This document shows, piece after piece, positions 55,965-64,000 of a DNA stretch of 64,000 bases. Positions within the stretch are counted from its first letter, which is position 1, and each line of letters begins with the position of its first letter. The notes under the pieces are model-generated. The model ran no database searches and was not told where the DNA came from. It was given only the letters and a program-made list of their open reading frames with translations. The stretch is from Robiginitomaculum sp. GTDB taxonomy: Bacteria; Pseudomonadota; Alphaproteobacteria; Caulobacterales; Maricaulaceae. The stretch spans positions 52,111 through 116,110 of the forward strand of contig JAKIUV010000001.1 of NCBI GenBank assembly GCA_021647375.1, written 5' to 3'. The position numbers were made by a program, and so were the translations under genes.

Positions 55965-56498
55965 TTACTTCTTCTTACCCTCTTTTTGACGGACAAATTC
56001 GCCTACATAGCGAATACCTTTGCCCTTATAAGGTTCTGGTTTTCTGTAGGAACGGATTTCCGCAGCCACTTGACCAACCATTTGTTTGTTAATGCCGGAC
56101 ACGTTAATTTCGGTCGCTTTGGGGACAACAATAGAGATGCCCTCGGGTGCGGTGTAATTAACTTCATGTGACAGACCAAGCTGCAAAGACAATGTAGAGC
56201 CTTTCATCGCAGCTCTGTAACCAACACCGCGCAGCTCAAGATTTTTTGTATAACCATTGGTTACACCTTCAATCAAATTTGCAATCATGGTGCGGGACAT
56301 GCCCCACATAGACCGCGCTTCTTTGGTGTCATTTACAGGTTTAACCGTAAACTGATCACCGTCCAATTTACCAGTTACGGCAGACGGCATAGTAAATTCA
56401 AGTGTACCTTTTGAGCCTTTGACGCTAACAGTTTGACCATTTTGGGTCAAAGTAACGCCAGCTGGCACAGTTACAGGATTTTTTCCAATACGTGACAT
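55965..56498 (-). CDS. rplF: 50S ribosomal protein uL6
   Basis: From ATG 56498 ([20 protein letters not shown]) the product is 177 aa. The conserved C-terminal motif is [14 protein letters not shown]. The longer open frame to 56567 overlaps rpsH and is rejected. Confidence 0.97.
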   Translation of the reverse strand: MSRIGKNPVTVPAGVTLTQNGQTVSVKGSKGTLEFTMPSAVTGKLDGDQFTVKPVNDTKEARSMWGMSRTMIANLIEGVTNGYTKNLELRGVGYRAAMKGSTLSLQLGLSHEVNYTAPEGISIVVPKATEINVSGINKQMVGQVAAEIRSYRKPEPYKGKGIRYVGEFVRQKEGKKK

Positions 56499-56517
56499 AT
56501 CGTTCTCCCTCTCTTCT

Positions 56518-56913
56518 CTATGATACCTGGCAGAGAATTTCGCCGCCGACATTTTCGTCGCGGGCAATATTATCTGACATCACGCCTTTAGGCGTAGAAA
56601 GGATTGAAATGCCCAGACCATTACGAACCTGTGGCAAGCTTTTCACGGATGAATACACCCGGCGACCTGGCTTGGAAATACGCGAGATATGGCGGATAAC
56701 CGGCTCACCTTCGAAATATTTAAGCTCGATTTCAAAATGTCTGAAACCGTCTTTTTCGATGGAAGCATAACCGCGAATATAACCTTCGCTTTCAAGCACG
56801 TCTAGCACACGACCACGCAAATTGGACGCAGGCGTATCGCATTTGGATTTGCCGCGCAGGTGGGCGTTTCTGATGCGGGTGAGCATATCACCAAGGGGAT
56901 CACTAAATGACAT
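56518..56913 (-). CDS. rpsH: 30S ribosomal protein uS8
   Basis: This 131-aa protein begins [18 protein letters not shown] and ends with the [18 protein letters not shown] signature. It binds the central domain of 16S rRNA and in E. coli represses the spc operon. Confidence 0.97.
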   Translation of the reverse strand: MSFSDPLGDMLTRIRNAHLRGKSKCDTPASNLRGRVLDVLESEGYIRGYASIEKDGFRHFEIELKYFEGEPVIRHISRISKPGRRVYSSVKSLPQVRNGLGISILSTPKGVMSDNIARDENVGGEILCQVS

Positions 56914-56922
56914 ATTACCCTC

Positions 56923-57228
56923 CTACCAGCTTGATTTCGTTAGACCCGGCAACAGACCTTGTGAACCAAGTTCACGAAGGGCAATACGGGACATTTGCAT
57001 TTTACGGTAATAACCGCGCGGACGACCAGTAACCCGACAGCGATTACGCACCCGCGTTGGCGCCGAGTTGCGCGGCAATTTAGACAGCTTGAGCTGAGCG
57101 GCAAAGCGCTCTTCCACAGGCAGGTCCTGATTGCGGGCTATTGCCTTTAATTCAGCACGTTTGGCGGCGTATTTCGCGACCATTTTTTTTCTTTTCTCGT
57201 TGCGCTCTACTGCGCTTACTTTTGCCAT
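56923..57228 (-). CDS. rpsN: 30S ribosomal protein uS14 (zinc-free form)
   Basis: From ATG 57228 (ACGGAG site) the product is 101 aa, the long C-minus form without CxxC zinc ligands. [20 protein letters not shown] is the conserved part. The open frame to 57405 overlaps rplE and is rejected. Confidence 0.96.
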   Translation of the reverse strand: MAKVSAVERNEKRKKMVAKYAAKRAELKAIARNQDLPVEERFAAQLKLSKLPRNSAPTRVRNRCRVTGRPRGYYRKMQMSRIALRELGSQGLLPGLTKSSW

Positions 57229-57292
57229 TTTTTTCTCCGTTGTTGCGAGCGGCTGGCTCGCTTTGCCTATTGCGTTAGTCCGGCTTATTTTC

Positions 57293-57847
57293 CTATTTCT
57301 TGAAAGGAAAATCGAACTCGGCCAATAGTGCCTTTGCTTCTTCGTCTGTTTTCGCACTGGTGCAAACAACAATGTCCATACCACGAATTGTGTCCACTTT
57401 ATCATAATCGATTTCAGGAAACACGATTTGCTCTTTTAGGCCCATAGCGAAATTCCCATTGCCGTCAAAACTCTTTGCGTTCAGCCCGCGAAAGTCTCTC
57501 ACGCGCGGGAGCGCGATATTGGTCAAGCGGTCGATGAATTCATACATAGTATCACGGCGCAATGTGACTTTAGAGCCAATATTCATACCTTCGCGCAATT
57601 TAAATGTCGCAACAGATTTCTTGGCAATCGTCATAACAGGTTTTTGACCTGTAATCAGCTCCATATCCGCCAAAGCAAATTTGGTTTTCTTGCTGTCACC
57701 AACGGCTTCGCCGACGCCCATATTAACAACAACTTTTGTTATTTTAGGGATTTGCATATCATTCGTATAGCCAAATTTTTCTTTCATCATAGCGCGTGTC
57801 TTCTCGCGGTACTTCTTAGCTAGTCTTGGTTCATATGTATCAGTCAT
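57293..57847 (-). CDS. rplE: 50S ribosomal protein uL5
   Basis: This 184-aa, 5S rRNA-binding protein has [16 protein letters not shown] and [19 protein letters not shown]. Its ATG overlaps the rplX end by 8 bp. Confidence 0.98.
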   Translation of the reverse strand: MTDTYEPRLAKKYREKTRAMMKEKFGYTNDMQIPKITKVVVNMGVGEAVGDSKKTKFALADMELITGQKPVMTIAKKSVATFKLREGMNIGSKVTLRRDTMYEFIDRLTNIALPRVRDFRGLNAKSFDGNGNFAMGLKEQIVFPEIDYDKVDTIRGMDIVVCTSAKTDEEAKALLAEFDFPFKK

Positions 57848-58169
57848 CGATCACTTCTCCTGAGCGTTTGGCTACGCGCACTTTTTTGCCGTCTTTCAAC
57901 GTCTTAAATCCAACCCGTGTCGGTTTACCGTCTTTCGGGTCAATATGGGCTACATTCGAGACCGCAATCGGTGCTTCAAATGTTTTGATCCCACCCTCAG
58001 GATCTTCCTGGGTTGGCTTGACATGGCGTTTGACCATGTTGATGCCAGCAACCAGAACCCGGTTTTCTTTAGTAAAGACCCGTAGGACTTCGCCTTTTTT
58101 GCCTTTTCCGTTCTTAAGAGAACCGGAAATAACCTGGACGTAATCGCCCTTTTTAATCTTGGCAGCCAT
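57840..58169 (-). CDS. rplX: 50S ribosomal protein uL24
   Basis: This 109-aa assembly-initiator protein has a KOW motif ([26 protein letters not shown]). The start overlaps the rplN stop as TAATG and the end overlaps rplE by 8 bp, so translation is likely coupled. Confidence 0.98.
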   Translation of the reverse strand: MAAKIKKGDYVQVISGSLKNGKGKKGEVLRVFTKENRVLVAGINMVKRHVKPTQEDPEGGIKTFEAPIAVSNVAHIDPKDGKPTRVGFKTLKDGKKVRVAKRSGEVIDD

Positions 58170-58537
58170 TACAGAACCTCCGGCGCTAGAGAGATGATTT
58201 TCATTTGGTTTTTCGCACGCAGCTCACGAGGAACAGGGCCAAAAATCCGTGTACCGAGTAGCTCGCCGTTATTGTTGACAATAACCGCAGCATTGCTGTC
58301 AAAGCGAATAACGCTTCCGTCGGGACGCTGGATGTCTTTCTTGACGCGCACAACTACGGCACGGCGAACTTCACCCTTTTTTACCCGCGAGCGCGGCGCG
58401 GCTTCTTTGATGGAAACGACTATAACATCACCGACGCTGGCATAACGACGGTGTGAACCGCCCAGCACTTTAATGCACTGTACGCGCTTGGCGCCGGAGT
58501 TGTCAGCAACTTCCAAATTTGTTTGCATTTGTATCAT
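58169..58537 (-). CDS. rplN: 50S ribosomal protein uL14
   Basis: This 122-aa protein begins [20 protein letters not shown] and contains [10 protein letters not shown] near the end. It is fully conserved and shares one base with rplX. Confidence 0.98.
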   Translation of the reverse strand: MIQMQTNLEVADNSGAKRVQCIKVLGGSHRRYASVGDVIVVSIKEAAPRSRVKKGEVRRAVVVRVKKDIQRPDGSVIRFDSNAAVIVNNNGELLGTRIFGPVPRELRAKNQMKIISLAPEVL

Positions 58538-58588
58538 AATTGGCCTCTTAAATAGTCCACTTGAGTAAGTTTTACGGCGGTCAAAGAC

Positions 58589-58819
58589 CTAAGCAGTTAT
58601 TACTTCCCAGCGTTTTAGCTTTGATTTTGGCGGACATTCGCGAATACGAACCTGATCACCTGTCTTGAATTGGTTGTCCTCATCATGTGCATGATATTTC
58701 TTTGATTTACGCAAAGTCTTTTGCAGCAAAGGATGAAGGTAAGTACGGTCAACCCGTACCACGATGGTTTTTTGGCCTTTATCACTGACCACAACACCTT
58801 GTAATATTCGTCTTGGCAT
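58589..58819 (-). CDS. rpsQ: 30S ribosomal protein uS17
   Basis: This 76-aa OB-fold protein contains [18 protein letters not shown] and a C-terminal [17 protein letters not shown]. It lies 8 bp downstream of rpmC. Confidence 0.98.
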   Translation of the reverse strand: MPRRILQGVVVSDKGQKTIVVRVDRTYLHPLLQKTLRKSKKYHAHDEDNQFKTGDQVRIRECPPKSKLKRWEVITA

Positions 58820-58827
58820 GGCTTATC

Positions 58828-59040
58828 CTACTTCTTCGCTTCGGTTTTAGCGGTGTTTTTTTGTTCCCGCATAATGGTTTTAACCTGGGCAATGGCGCGG
58901 CGCACAATACGAATACGTGCCGGCTTTTCCAATTGGCTTGTTGCCTGCTGGAAGCGCAGATTAAATTGTTCTTTTTTAAGATTAACCAGCTCTTCGCCCA
59001 GTTGATCTTCGCTCATATTGCGTAAGTCTATCGTGTTCAT
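58828..59040 (-). CDS. rpmC: 50S ribosomal protein uL29
   Basis: This 70-aa helical hairpin protein has [20 protein letters not shown] and [14 protein letters not shown], near the peptide-exit-tunnel mouth. The Ala/Lys tail is slightly extended. Confidence 0.97.
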   Translation of the reverse strand: MNTIDLRNMSEDQLGEELVNLKKEQFNLRFQQATSQLEKPARIRIVRRAIAQVKTIMREQKNTAKTEAKK

Positions 59041-59058
59041 GATATTTTCCTACTCGCT

Positions 59059-59475
59059 CTACTGTTCGCCGGGTCTGGTGACGATTTTACACTTAATCGG
59101 CAGTTTAGCTGCACCAAGCGCCAATGCTTGACGAGCTGTCTCGTCGTTCACACCGTCGATTTCAAACATGATCCGGCCCGGCTTCACTTTAGCCGCCCAA
59201 AATTCTACACTACCCTTACCTTTACCCATACGGACTTCGGTTGGTTTTTTCGTCACAGGCACATCTGGGAATATCCGAATCCACACACGACCAGCCCGCT
59301 TCATATGACGGGTAATGGCACGGCGTGTCGCCTCGATCTGGCGCGCAGTAACGCGGCTAGGCTCAAGAGCTTTCAGACCATATGATCCGAAATTAAGTGC
59401 AGTGCCGCCTTTGGCCATGCCTTTAATCCGCCCCTTATGGGCTTTGCGAAATTTTGTACGTTTTGGCTGTAACAT
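59059..59475 (-). CDS. rplP: 50S ribosomal protein uL16
   Basis: This 138-aa protein begins [20 protein letters not shown] and contains [20 protein letters not shown]. The arginine at the hydroxylation-type position (ARG-rich [14 protein letters not shown] loop) is intact. Confidence 0.98.
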   Translation of the reverse strand: MLQPKRTKFRKAHKGRIKGMAKGGTALNFGSYGLKALEPSRVTARQIEATRRAITRHMKRAGRVWIRIFPDVPVTKKPTEVRMGKGKGSVEFWAAKVKPGRIMFEIDGVNDETARQALALGAAKLPIKCKIVTRPGEQ

Positions 59476-59521
59476 GTCTTTATTTCCTAATTAGCGACGA
59501 GAACTCTCTCCGCCCCATTCC

Positions 59522-60259
59522 TTATCTGCCGCGTCCACGGCCACCTTGTGGGCGACCACCAGTGCGTTGACCTTGCGGACGTCCGCCGCCGCTTTGCTCG
59601 GCAATGCGTTTGTCGTGGGCATAGGGATCGTGTTCCATGATCTCGCCCTTATTGATCCAAACTTTGATGCCGATAATACCCATTGTCGTCATAGCGCTCG
59701 CTGTCCCGTAATCGATGTCAGCACGGAGCGTATGCAGAGGCACACTGCCTTCTTGGTATTGCTCATCACGAGCGATTTCGATACCGCCGAGGCGACCACC
59801 ACACTTAATCTTGCAGCCAATTGCGCCCATACGCATAGCCGTTTGTAAAGACCGCTTCATGGCACGGCGGTAAGACACGCGGCGCTCTAGCTGCTGGGCA
59901 ATACTGTCAGCAACAATTTTCGCATCGATTTCAGGCTTACGCACTTCAACCAAATTGATGAACAATTCACCGTCCACATATTTTTGCAATTTGGCGCGCA
60001 AACTTTCGATGTCCGCACCTTTTTTGCCGATAACAATACCCGGACGTGCCGTGTGAATTGTGATACGGCAAGTTTTGTGCGGGCGCTCAATGATGACGCG
60101 CGAAATAGACGCCGCGGCCAATTCTTTGAAGATATAATTCCGCATGGTCAAATCGGCGTGTAGCATATCACCATAGTCATTGGTGTTGGCGTACCAACGA
60201 GATTCCCAAGTCCGGTTAATACCGAGGCGCAAGCCAATTGGATTTACTTTCTGTCCCAT
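59522..60259 (-). CDS. rpsC: 30S ribosomal protein uS3
   Basis: This 245-aa protein has a KH domain ([18 protein letters not shown]) and the C-terminal [20 protein letters not shown] motif. It has a Gly/Arg/Gln-rich tail. It overlaps the rplV stop by one base (TAATG). Confidence 0.98.
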   Translation of the reverse strand: MGQKVNPIGLRLGINRTWESRWYANTNDYGDMLHADLTMRNYIFKELAAASISRVIIERPHKTCRITIHTARPGIVIGKKGADIESLRAKLQKYVDGELFINLVEVRKPEIDAKIVADSIAQQLERRVSYRRAMKRSLQTAMRMGAIGCKIKCGGRLGGIEIARDEQYQEGSVPLHTLRADIDYGTASAMTTMGIIGIKVWINKGEIMEHDPYAHDKRIAEQSGGGRPQGQRTGGRPQGGRGRGR

Positions 60260-60651
60260 TAGGAAGCCTCCTCTTGCTCGGCACTTGGTGCGCGAACGAT
60301 GATTGTAAGCTCTGAAAACGGCTTTAAAATTTGCGCACCGCGACCGCGCGCCCGTGCTTTAAAACGTTTCATAACCAGATTTTTACCGACAAACGCTTCC
60401 GAAACAATCAGATCATCAAGGTCGAGACCGTGATTGTTTTCCGCGTTAGAGATTGCAGAATACAGACATTTGTACACGTCTTTTGCAATCCGCTTACGGC
60501 TAAATGTCAAATCGTCGAGCGCAGTTTGCACTTTCTTGCCGCGTATCATTTGCGCAACAAGATTCAGCTTTTGCGGACTGGTACGCAACATACGGACTTT
60601 TGCCATAGCTTCGTTGTCCGCGACGCGGCGTTTGTTTTTCTCTTTGGACAT
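60259..60651 (-). CDS. rplV: 50S ribosomal protein uL22
   Basis: This 130-aa protein has the conserved [20 protein letters not shown] and the exit-tunnel beta-hairpin region [19 protein letters not shown]. The N-terminus has about 15 extra charged residues, so ATG 60606 (MAKVRM) is an alternative start. Confidence 0.96.
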   Translation of the reverse strand: MSKEKNKRRVADNEAMAKVRMLRTSPQKLNLVAQMIRGKKVQTALDDLTFSRKRIAKDVYKCLYSAISNAENNHGLDLDDLIVSEAFVGKNLVMKRFKARARGRGAQILKPFSELTIIVRAPSAEQEEAS

Positions 60652-60653
60652 CT

Positions 60654-60932
60654 CTAGCTCCGTTTCGCTTTTTTATCACCGCCGTGGCCGTGATAAGTGC
60701 GTGTCGGTGAGAACTCGCCCAGTTTGTGACCAACCATATCTTCGCTGATCAACACCGGAATAAACTTCTTCCCGTTATAAACCTGAAATGTCAGGCCAAT
60801 AAATTGCGGCATCACCGTTGAACGGCGCGACCATGTTTTAATCGGTTTTCTACGGCCTTCAGCGTGAGAAGCTTCTGCTTTTTTCAGCAGATACCCATCA
60901 ACAAACGGACCTTTCCATACAGAACGTGGCAT
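60654..60932 (-). CDS. rpsS: 30S ribosomal protein uS19
   Basis: This 92-aa protein begins [20 protein letters not shown] and ends with [19 protein letters not shown]. It is fully conserved. Confidence 0.98.
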   Translation of the reverse strand: MPRSVWKGPFVDGYLLKKAEASHAEGRRKPIKTWSRRSTVMPQFIGLTFQVYNGKKFIPVLISEDMVGHKLGEFSPTRTYHGHGGDKKAKRS

Positions 60933-60941
60933 ATCTAATCC

Positions 60942-61778
60942 TTAGCGTTTCTTTTTCTTGTGACGCGAACGGATAATAAACTTATCCGAAGCTTTGTTTG
61001 AGCGCGTGCGCGCACCTTTTGTAGGCTTACCCCAAGGCGTAACCGGGTGACGACCACCGGACGTCCGCCCTTCACCACCACCGTGTGGGTGATCAACTGG
61101 GTTCATAGCAACACCGCGAACTTGCGGGCGTTTACCAAGCCAGCGTTTGCGGCCAGCTTTACCAAGGTTTATGTTCATGTGATCCGGGTTTGAAACCGCA
61201 CCAATTGTTGCCATGCATTCTTGGTGGATCAAGCGGACTTCGCCGGACTTGAGCCTAATTTGCGCATAACCAGCATCCCGACCAACAAGCTGGGCATAGG
61301 CACCAGCAGATCGGGCGATTTGGGCACCTTTGGCGGGCTTCATCTCGATATTGTGGATAATTGTACCAACCGGAATTGAGCGAATTGGCATTGCATTGCC
61401 CGGCTTAATATCAACCTTTTTACCCGCGATAACCGTGTCGCCTTTGGCGAGACGCTGGGGTGCAATGATATAGGCTTTCTCACCGTCTTTATACTTAAGA
61501 AGCGCGATAAATGCCGTCCGGTTTGGATCGTATTGCAGATTAACAACCGTCGCAGGCACGTCAAATTTGCGGCGCTTAAAATCAATGATGCGGTAAGACC
61601 GTTTATGACCACCACCTTGGCGGCGCATAGTGATACGGCCCGCATTGTTGCGGCCACCACTTTTGGACAGACCCTCAGTCAATGCTTTTTCCGGCTTGCC
61701 CTTATAAAGCTCGCTACGGTCAACCTGCACTAATGCCCGGCGCGACGGGGAGGTTGGATTATATGTATTTAACGCCAT
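60942..61778 (-). CDS. rplB: 50S ribosomal protein uL2
   Basis: This 278-aa protein, central to peptidyl-transferase assembly, has [19 protein letters not shown] and the conserved [20 protein letters not shown] loop with its His residue. Confidence 0.98.
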   Translation of the reverse strand: MALNTYNPTSPSRRALVQVDRSELYKGKPEKALTEGLSKSGGRNNAGRITMRRQGGGHKRSYRIIDFKRRKFDVPATVVNLQYDPNRTAFIALLKYKDGEKAYIIAPQRLAKGDTVIAGKKVDIKPGNAMPIRSIPVGTIIHNIEMKPAKGAQIARSAGAYAQLVGRDAGYAQIRLKSGEVRLIHQECMATIGAVSNPDHMNINLGKAGRKRWLGKRPQVRGVAMNPVDHPHGGGEGRTSGGRHPVTPWGKPTKGARTRSNKASDKFIIRSRHKKKKR

Positions 61779-61787
61779 GTTTTCCTC

Positions 61788-62084
61788 CTACAGACCGCTA
61801 GCAATATCAATGACGTCGCCGTCTTTGAGCGTAACAATCGCTTTCTTGATCATTTTACGACGCCCTGCATGACCGCGAAATTTCTTGGTCTTGCCTTTTT
61901 GGCGAATCGTATTCACGGCTTCCACCGTCACTTTAAACAATTGCTCAACAGCTTCTTTAATTTCAGGCTTTGTGGCCGCGACAGGCACTTCAAAAACCAC
62001 TTGATTGTGTTCGGACAGAATTGTTGCTTTTTCCGTGACAATCGGCGCAACGATTGCATCGTAATATTTAGCTTTCATGCTCAT
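61788..62084 (-). CDS. rplW: 50S ribosomal protein uL23
   Basis: This 98-aa protein is at the exit tunnel and docks SRP and trigger factor. [18 protein letters not shown] and [16 protein letters not shown] are present. The ATG overlaps the rplD stop by 4 bp (ATGA). Confidence 0.98.
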   Translation of the reverse strand: MSMKAKYYDAIVAPIVTEKATILSEHNQVVFEVPVAATKPEIKEAVEQLFKVTVEAVNTIRQKGKTKKFRGHAGRRKMIKKAIVTLKDGDVIDIASGL

Positions 62085-62701
62085 GTTAACCTAGCCTCCA
62101 AATCTGTGACCGCTTGCTTGGTCAACACCAATGTGTGACGCCTTAGAATATCATAAACATTCGCACCCTGTGACGGCAATACGTCAAAGTTTGGAATGTT
62201 GCGCGCAGCTTTTGAGAAGTTCTCATCAACAGAAGAACCACTAATCAGCAATGCATTTTCAAGACCTAGTTTCGCCAAAGATTTTTTCAAATCTGCAGTT
62301 TTTGCGGCCTTCATTACGGCATCGTCAAGAATGATTATCTCACCAGACCCTGCCTTAGCAGACAAAGCGTGGCGTAGCGCCATTGCCCGGACCTTTTTCG
62401 GCAAGCTATGGCTATGGTCACGAACGCGAGGTCCGTGCGCCTTGCCACCACCACGGAACTGGGAAACGGACCCGTTACCGTGACGCGCAGTACCGCCGCC
62501 CTTTTGGCTACCAATACGCTTGGTTGTTTTCTTAACATCACCACGCTCTTGCACGAAATGCGTACCAGAACGGCGCTTGGCCAATTGGTAACGCACCATG
62601 CGGTGTAGGATGTCTTTGCGCGGCTCACAGCCGAACACAGCTTTGTCCAAGGTCACAGACCCTGATTTCTTAGCCGCTAATGTTTGCACATCAATTTTCA
62701 T
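62081..62701 (-). CDS. rplD: 50S ribosomal protein uL4
   Basis: This 206-aa protein has the loop [20 protein letters not shown] and the Rossmann-like C domain. It is the autoregulator of the S10 operon in E. coli; such control is not shown here. Confidence 0.98.
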   Translation of the reverse strand: MKIDVQTLAAKKSGSVTLDKAVFGCEPRKDILHRMVRYQLAKRRSGTHFVQERGDVKKTTKRIGSQKGGGTARHGNGSVSQFRGGGKAHGPRVRDHSHSLPKKVRAMALRHALSAKAGSGEIIILDDAVMKAAKTADLKKSLAKLGLENALLISGSSVDENFSKAARNIPNFDVLPSQGANVYDILRRHTLVLTKQAVTDLEARLT

Positions 62702-62703
62702 GA

Positions 62704-63465
62704 CTATTCTTCCTCACCCGATTTTCCTGGAGCAGGCGCAGGAGCCGCTTTAGCTTCTGCTTTTTCTTCACTTGCACCGACTGTAAATTTACCCGGCAAT
62801 GGCAAATCGGCCATTTTTGCGCCTTTAACGGCATCACGGATTTCAATCCATGTCCCCTTTGAACCCGGAACTGAACCGCGTATCAAAATAAGACCATCTT
62901 CAGCATCAGTACGGACGATTTCAAGGTTTTGCGTAGTCGTGCGAACGGCGCCCATATGGCCAGCCATTTTCTTACCTTTGAAAACCTTGCCCGGATCTTG
63001 ACACTGACCGGTCGAGCCATGGGATCTATGCGAGATAGACACACCGTGGGTCGCGCGCAAGCCACCAAAGTTATGACGCTTCATGGCCCCTTGGAAACCT
63101 TTACCAATGGATATACCCGATACGTCAACCTTCTGGCCAGAAACAAAGTGGTCTGCACTCATACTTGCGCCGACCTCAATCATATTTTCGCCCGCGACAC
63201 GAAACTCGACGAGTTTCATTTTAGGCGCAACTTTAGCTTTCGCGAAACGTTCGCGCTCAGCCTTAGAGACACGCTTCGGCTTGGCTGCACCTGAACCCAG
63301 TTGCAAGGCGGTATAACCGTCGCGCTCTTGGGTTTTCTGAGCAACAACCTGACAACCCTCAAGCGCCAATACGGTTACAGGCACAACCGCGCCCTCTTCC
63401 GTAAACACTCGGGTCATGCCAAGTTTTTTGGCTAAAATACCAGCCCGTTGAGATTGATGTAACAT
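62704..63465 (-). CDS. rplC: 50S ribosomal protein uL3
   Basis: This 253-aa protein has [20 protein letters not shown] and [20 protein letters not shown], where the Gln is the PrmB methylation site. An Ala/Glu/Pro tail ([15 protein letters not shown]) makes it longer than E. coli L3 (209 aa). Confidence 0.98.
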   Translation of the reverse strand: MLHQSQRAGILAKKLGMTRVFTEEGAVVPVTVLALEGCQVVAQKTQERDGYTALQLGSGAAKPKRVSKAERERFAKAKVAPKMKLVEFRVAGENMIEVGASMSADHFVSGQKVDVSGISIGKGFQGAMKRHNFGGLRATHGVSISHRSHGSTGQCQDPGKVFKGKKMAGHMGAVRTTTQNLEIVRTDAEDGLILIRGSVPGSKGTWIEIRDAVKGAKMADLPLPGKFTVGASEEKAEAKAAPAPAPGKSGEEE

Positions 63466-63469
63466 CGGC

Positions 63470-63784
63470 CTACGCTCCTAACTTAATCTCGATATCAACA
63501 CCGGCAGCCAAGTCGAGCTTCATCAGCGCGTCCACGGTTTGCGGGGTTGGATCGACGATATCGAGCATGCGTTTATGCGTGCGAATTTCGAATTGTTCAC
63601 GGGACTTCTTGTTCACATGCGGTGAACGGTTGACCGTAAATTTTTCGATGCGCGTCGGAAGCGGAATAGGGCCGCGAACTTGCGCGCCTGTCCGCTTTGC
63701 CGTGTTCACAATCTCCTGGGTCGAATGATCCAGAATTCTGTGATCGAAGGCTTTTAGCCGGATGCGTATATTTTGACGTTCCAT
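63470..63784 (-). CDS. rpsJ: 30S ribosomal protein uS10 (NusE)
   Basis: This 104-aa protein begins [19 protein letters not shown] and contains [20 protein letters not shown]. It is also a transcription antitermination factor with NusB. It is the first gene of the S10 cluster after the tuf-side terminator. Confidence 0.98.
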   Translation of the reverse strand: MERQNIRIRLKAFDHRILDHSTQEIVNTAKRTGAQVRGPIPLPTRIEKFTVNRSPHVNKKSREQFEIRTHKRMLDIVDPTPQTVDALMKLDLAAGVDIEIKLGA

Positions 63785-63826
63785 AATCTTCTTTTCCTGT
63801 CTTCAGGCCGATATCACTTTAAACAA

Positions 63827-63867
63827 TAAAAACGGGCCGCCCCCAAAAAGGGAATGCGGGCAACCCG
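63827..63867 (-). terminator. Terminator between tuf and rpsJ
   Basis: On the minus strand CGGGTTGCC (63867-63859) pairs with GGCGGCCCG (63841-63833), with two G-T wobbles, and is followed by TTTTTATTG. It would stop or attenuate readthrough from tuf into the S10 operon. Confidence 0.6.
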
Positions 63868-63873
63868 ATAACT

Positions 63874-64000
63874 CTACTCAATAATTTTACCGACAACGCC
63901 GGCACCAACTGTGCGGCCACCTTCGCGGATGGCGAAGCGTAGGCTTTCTTCCATTGCGATTGGTACGATTAATTCGACATTAATGTTCACATTGTCGCCC
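63874..64000 (-). CDS. tuf: Elongation factor Tu, partial (C-terminal end only)
   Basis: The last 42 codons of EF-Tu are present, ending in the universal segment [20 protein letters not shown] followed by VVGKIIE and a TAG stop at 63876-63874. The rest lies beyond the right edge. The position before rpsJ is the usual one in alphaproteobacteria. Confidence 0.96.
   Translation of the reverse strand, partial: GDNVNINVELIVPIAMEESLRFAIREGGRTVGAGVVGKIIE

Noticed and set aside
1..64000. tRNA genes, rRNA genes, CRISPR arrays, transposases or prophage
   Set aside because: I saw no TpsiC-type GGTTCGAATCC context, no regularly spaced repeats and no integrase or transposase motifs. This is by eye; a tRNAscan/Infernal run would be decisive.

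Overview
The window is one contiguous piece of an alphaproteobacterial chromosome. The main evidence is the S10-spc-alpha ribosomal gene order with adk between secY and rpsM, together with an NDUFAF5-type methyltransferase divergent from comF, DUF1036 proteins, a SapC-family protein, a Tad pilus cluster and the rpmH-rnpA-yidC-engB-argB-dapD order. The moderate GC content, the SapC protein and the Tad genes suggest the Hyphomonadaceae/Maricaulales-Robiginitomaculum side of the class. That placement is inference; no 16S gene is present. I found no tRNA, rRNA, CRISPR array, transposase or prophage.

Layout. 1-3168 (minus) holds the two methylcrotonyl-CoA carboxylase subunits (leucine catabolism), separated by a palindromic repeat of about 140 bp. 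3350-7765 (minus) is a partial Tad/Flp pilus cluster (cpaF-tadB-tadC-tadD). 7904-11734 (plus) carries nfuA, tsaB, a GNAT acetyltransferase, a Bcr/CflA-type MFS exporter and an alpha/beta hydrolase. 11731-13123 (minus) is a Zur-like Fur regulator followed by a double-hotdog thioesterase. 13353-18294 holds a SapC protein, the comF-grxC-nitrilase-dadA minus-strand operon and the divergent NDUFAF5-like methyltransferase. 18307-25424 is a mixed region: a TetR regulator whose reading frame is broken at an A9 tract, a small unknown protein, a methyltransferase, a lipoprotein, an orphan histidine kinase, a pyridine-nucleotide disulfide oxidoreductase with a TVP38/TMEM64 membrane protein, and a DUF547 protein with an inverted repeat inside its coding sequence.

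25657-33003 (plus) runs rpmH-rnpA-yidC-engB-argB-(DUF1036 protein)-HAD nucleotidase-dapD-WecG-like glycosyltransferase, covering membrane insertion, ribosome assembly and arginine/lysine synthesis. 33000-45336 is accessory and mixed: an M49-like lipoprotein peptidase, AraC regulator, argG, MscS channel, membrane-anchored S1C protease, DUF350 protein, two unrecognised ORFs, a candidate small RNA at 41324-41402 (minus), an XRE regulator, hisN, an LRAT-like protein and two unrecognised envelope proteins. 45366-47960 is clpB, followed by a gene-poor stretch with a second palindromic element.

48599-64000 is minus strand: a small secreted unknown protein, then the ribosomal super-operon from tuf (partial, right edge) through S10, spc, secY, adk and the alpha operon to rplQ, ending in a strong terminator. 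A good promoter sits between adk and rpsM.

The most unusual items are a ribosomal protein uL15 carrying a long Lys/Ala linker and a C-terminal domain that looks like DUF2853; a candidate minus-strand sRNA with an exposed CU-rich anti-Shine-Dalgarno-like stretch; a palindromic repeat that appears to supply, and potentially hide, the ribosome binding site of mccA; and the out-of-frame A9 tract at the start of the TetR gene.
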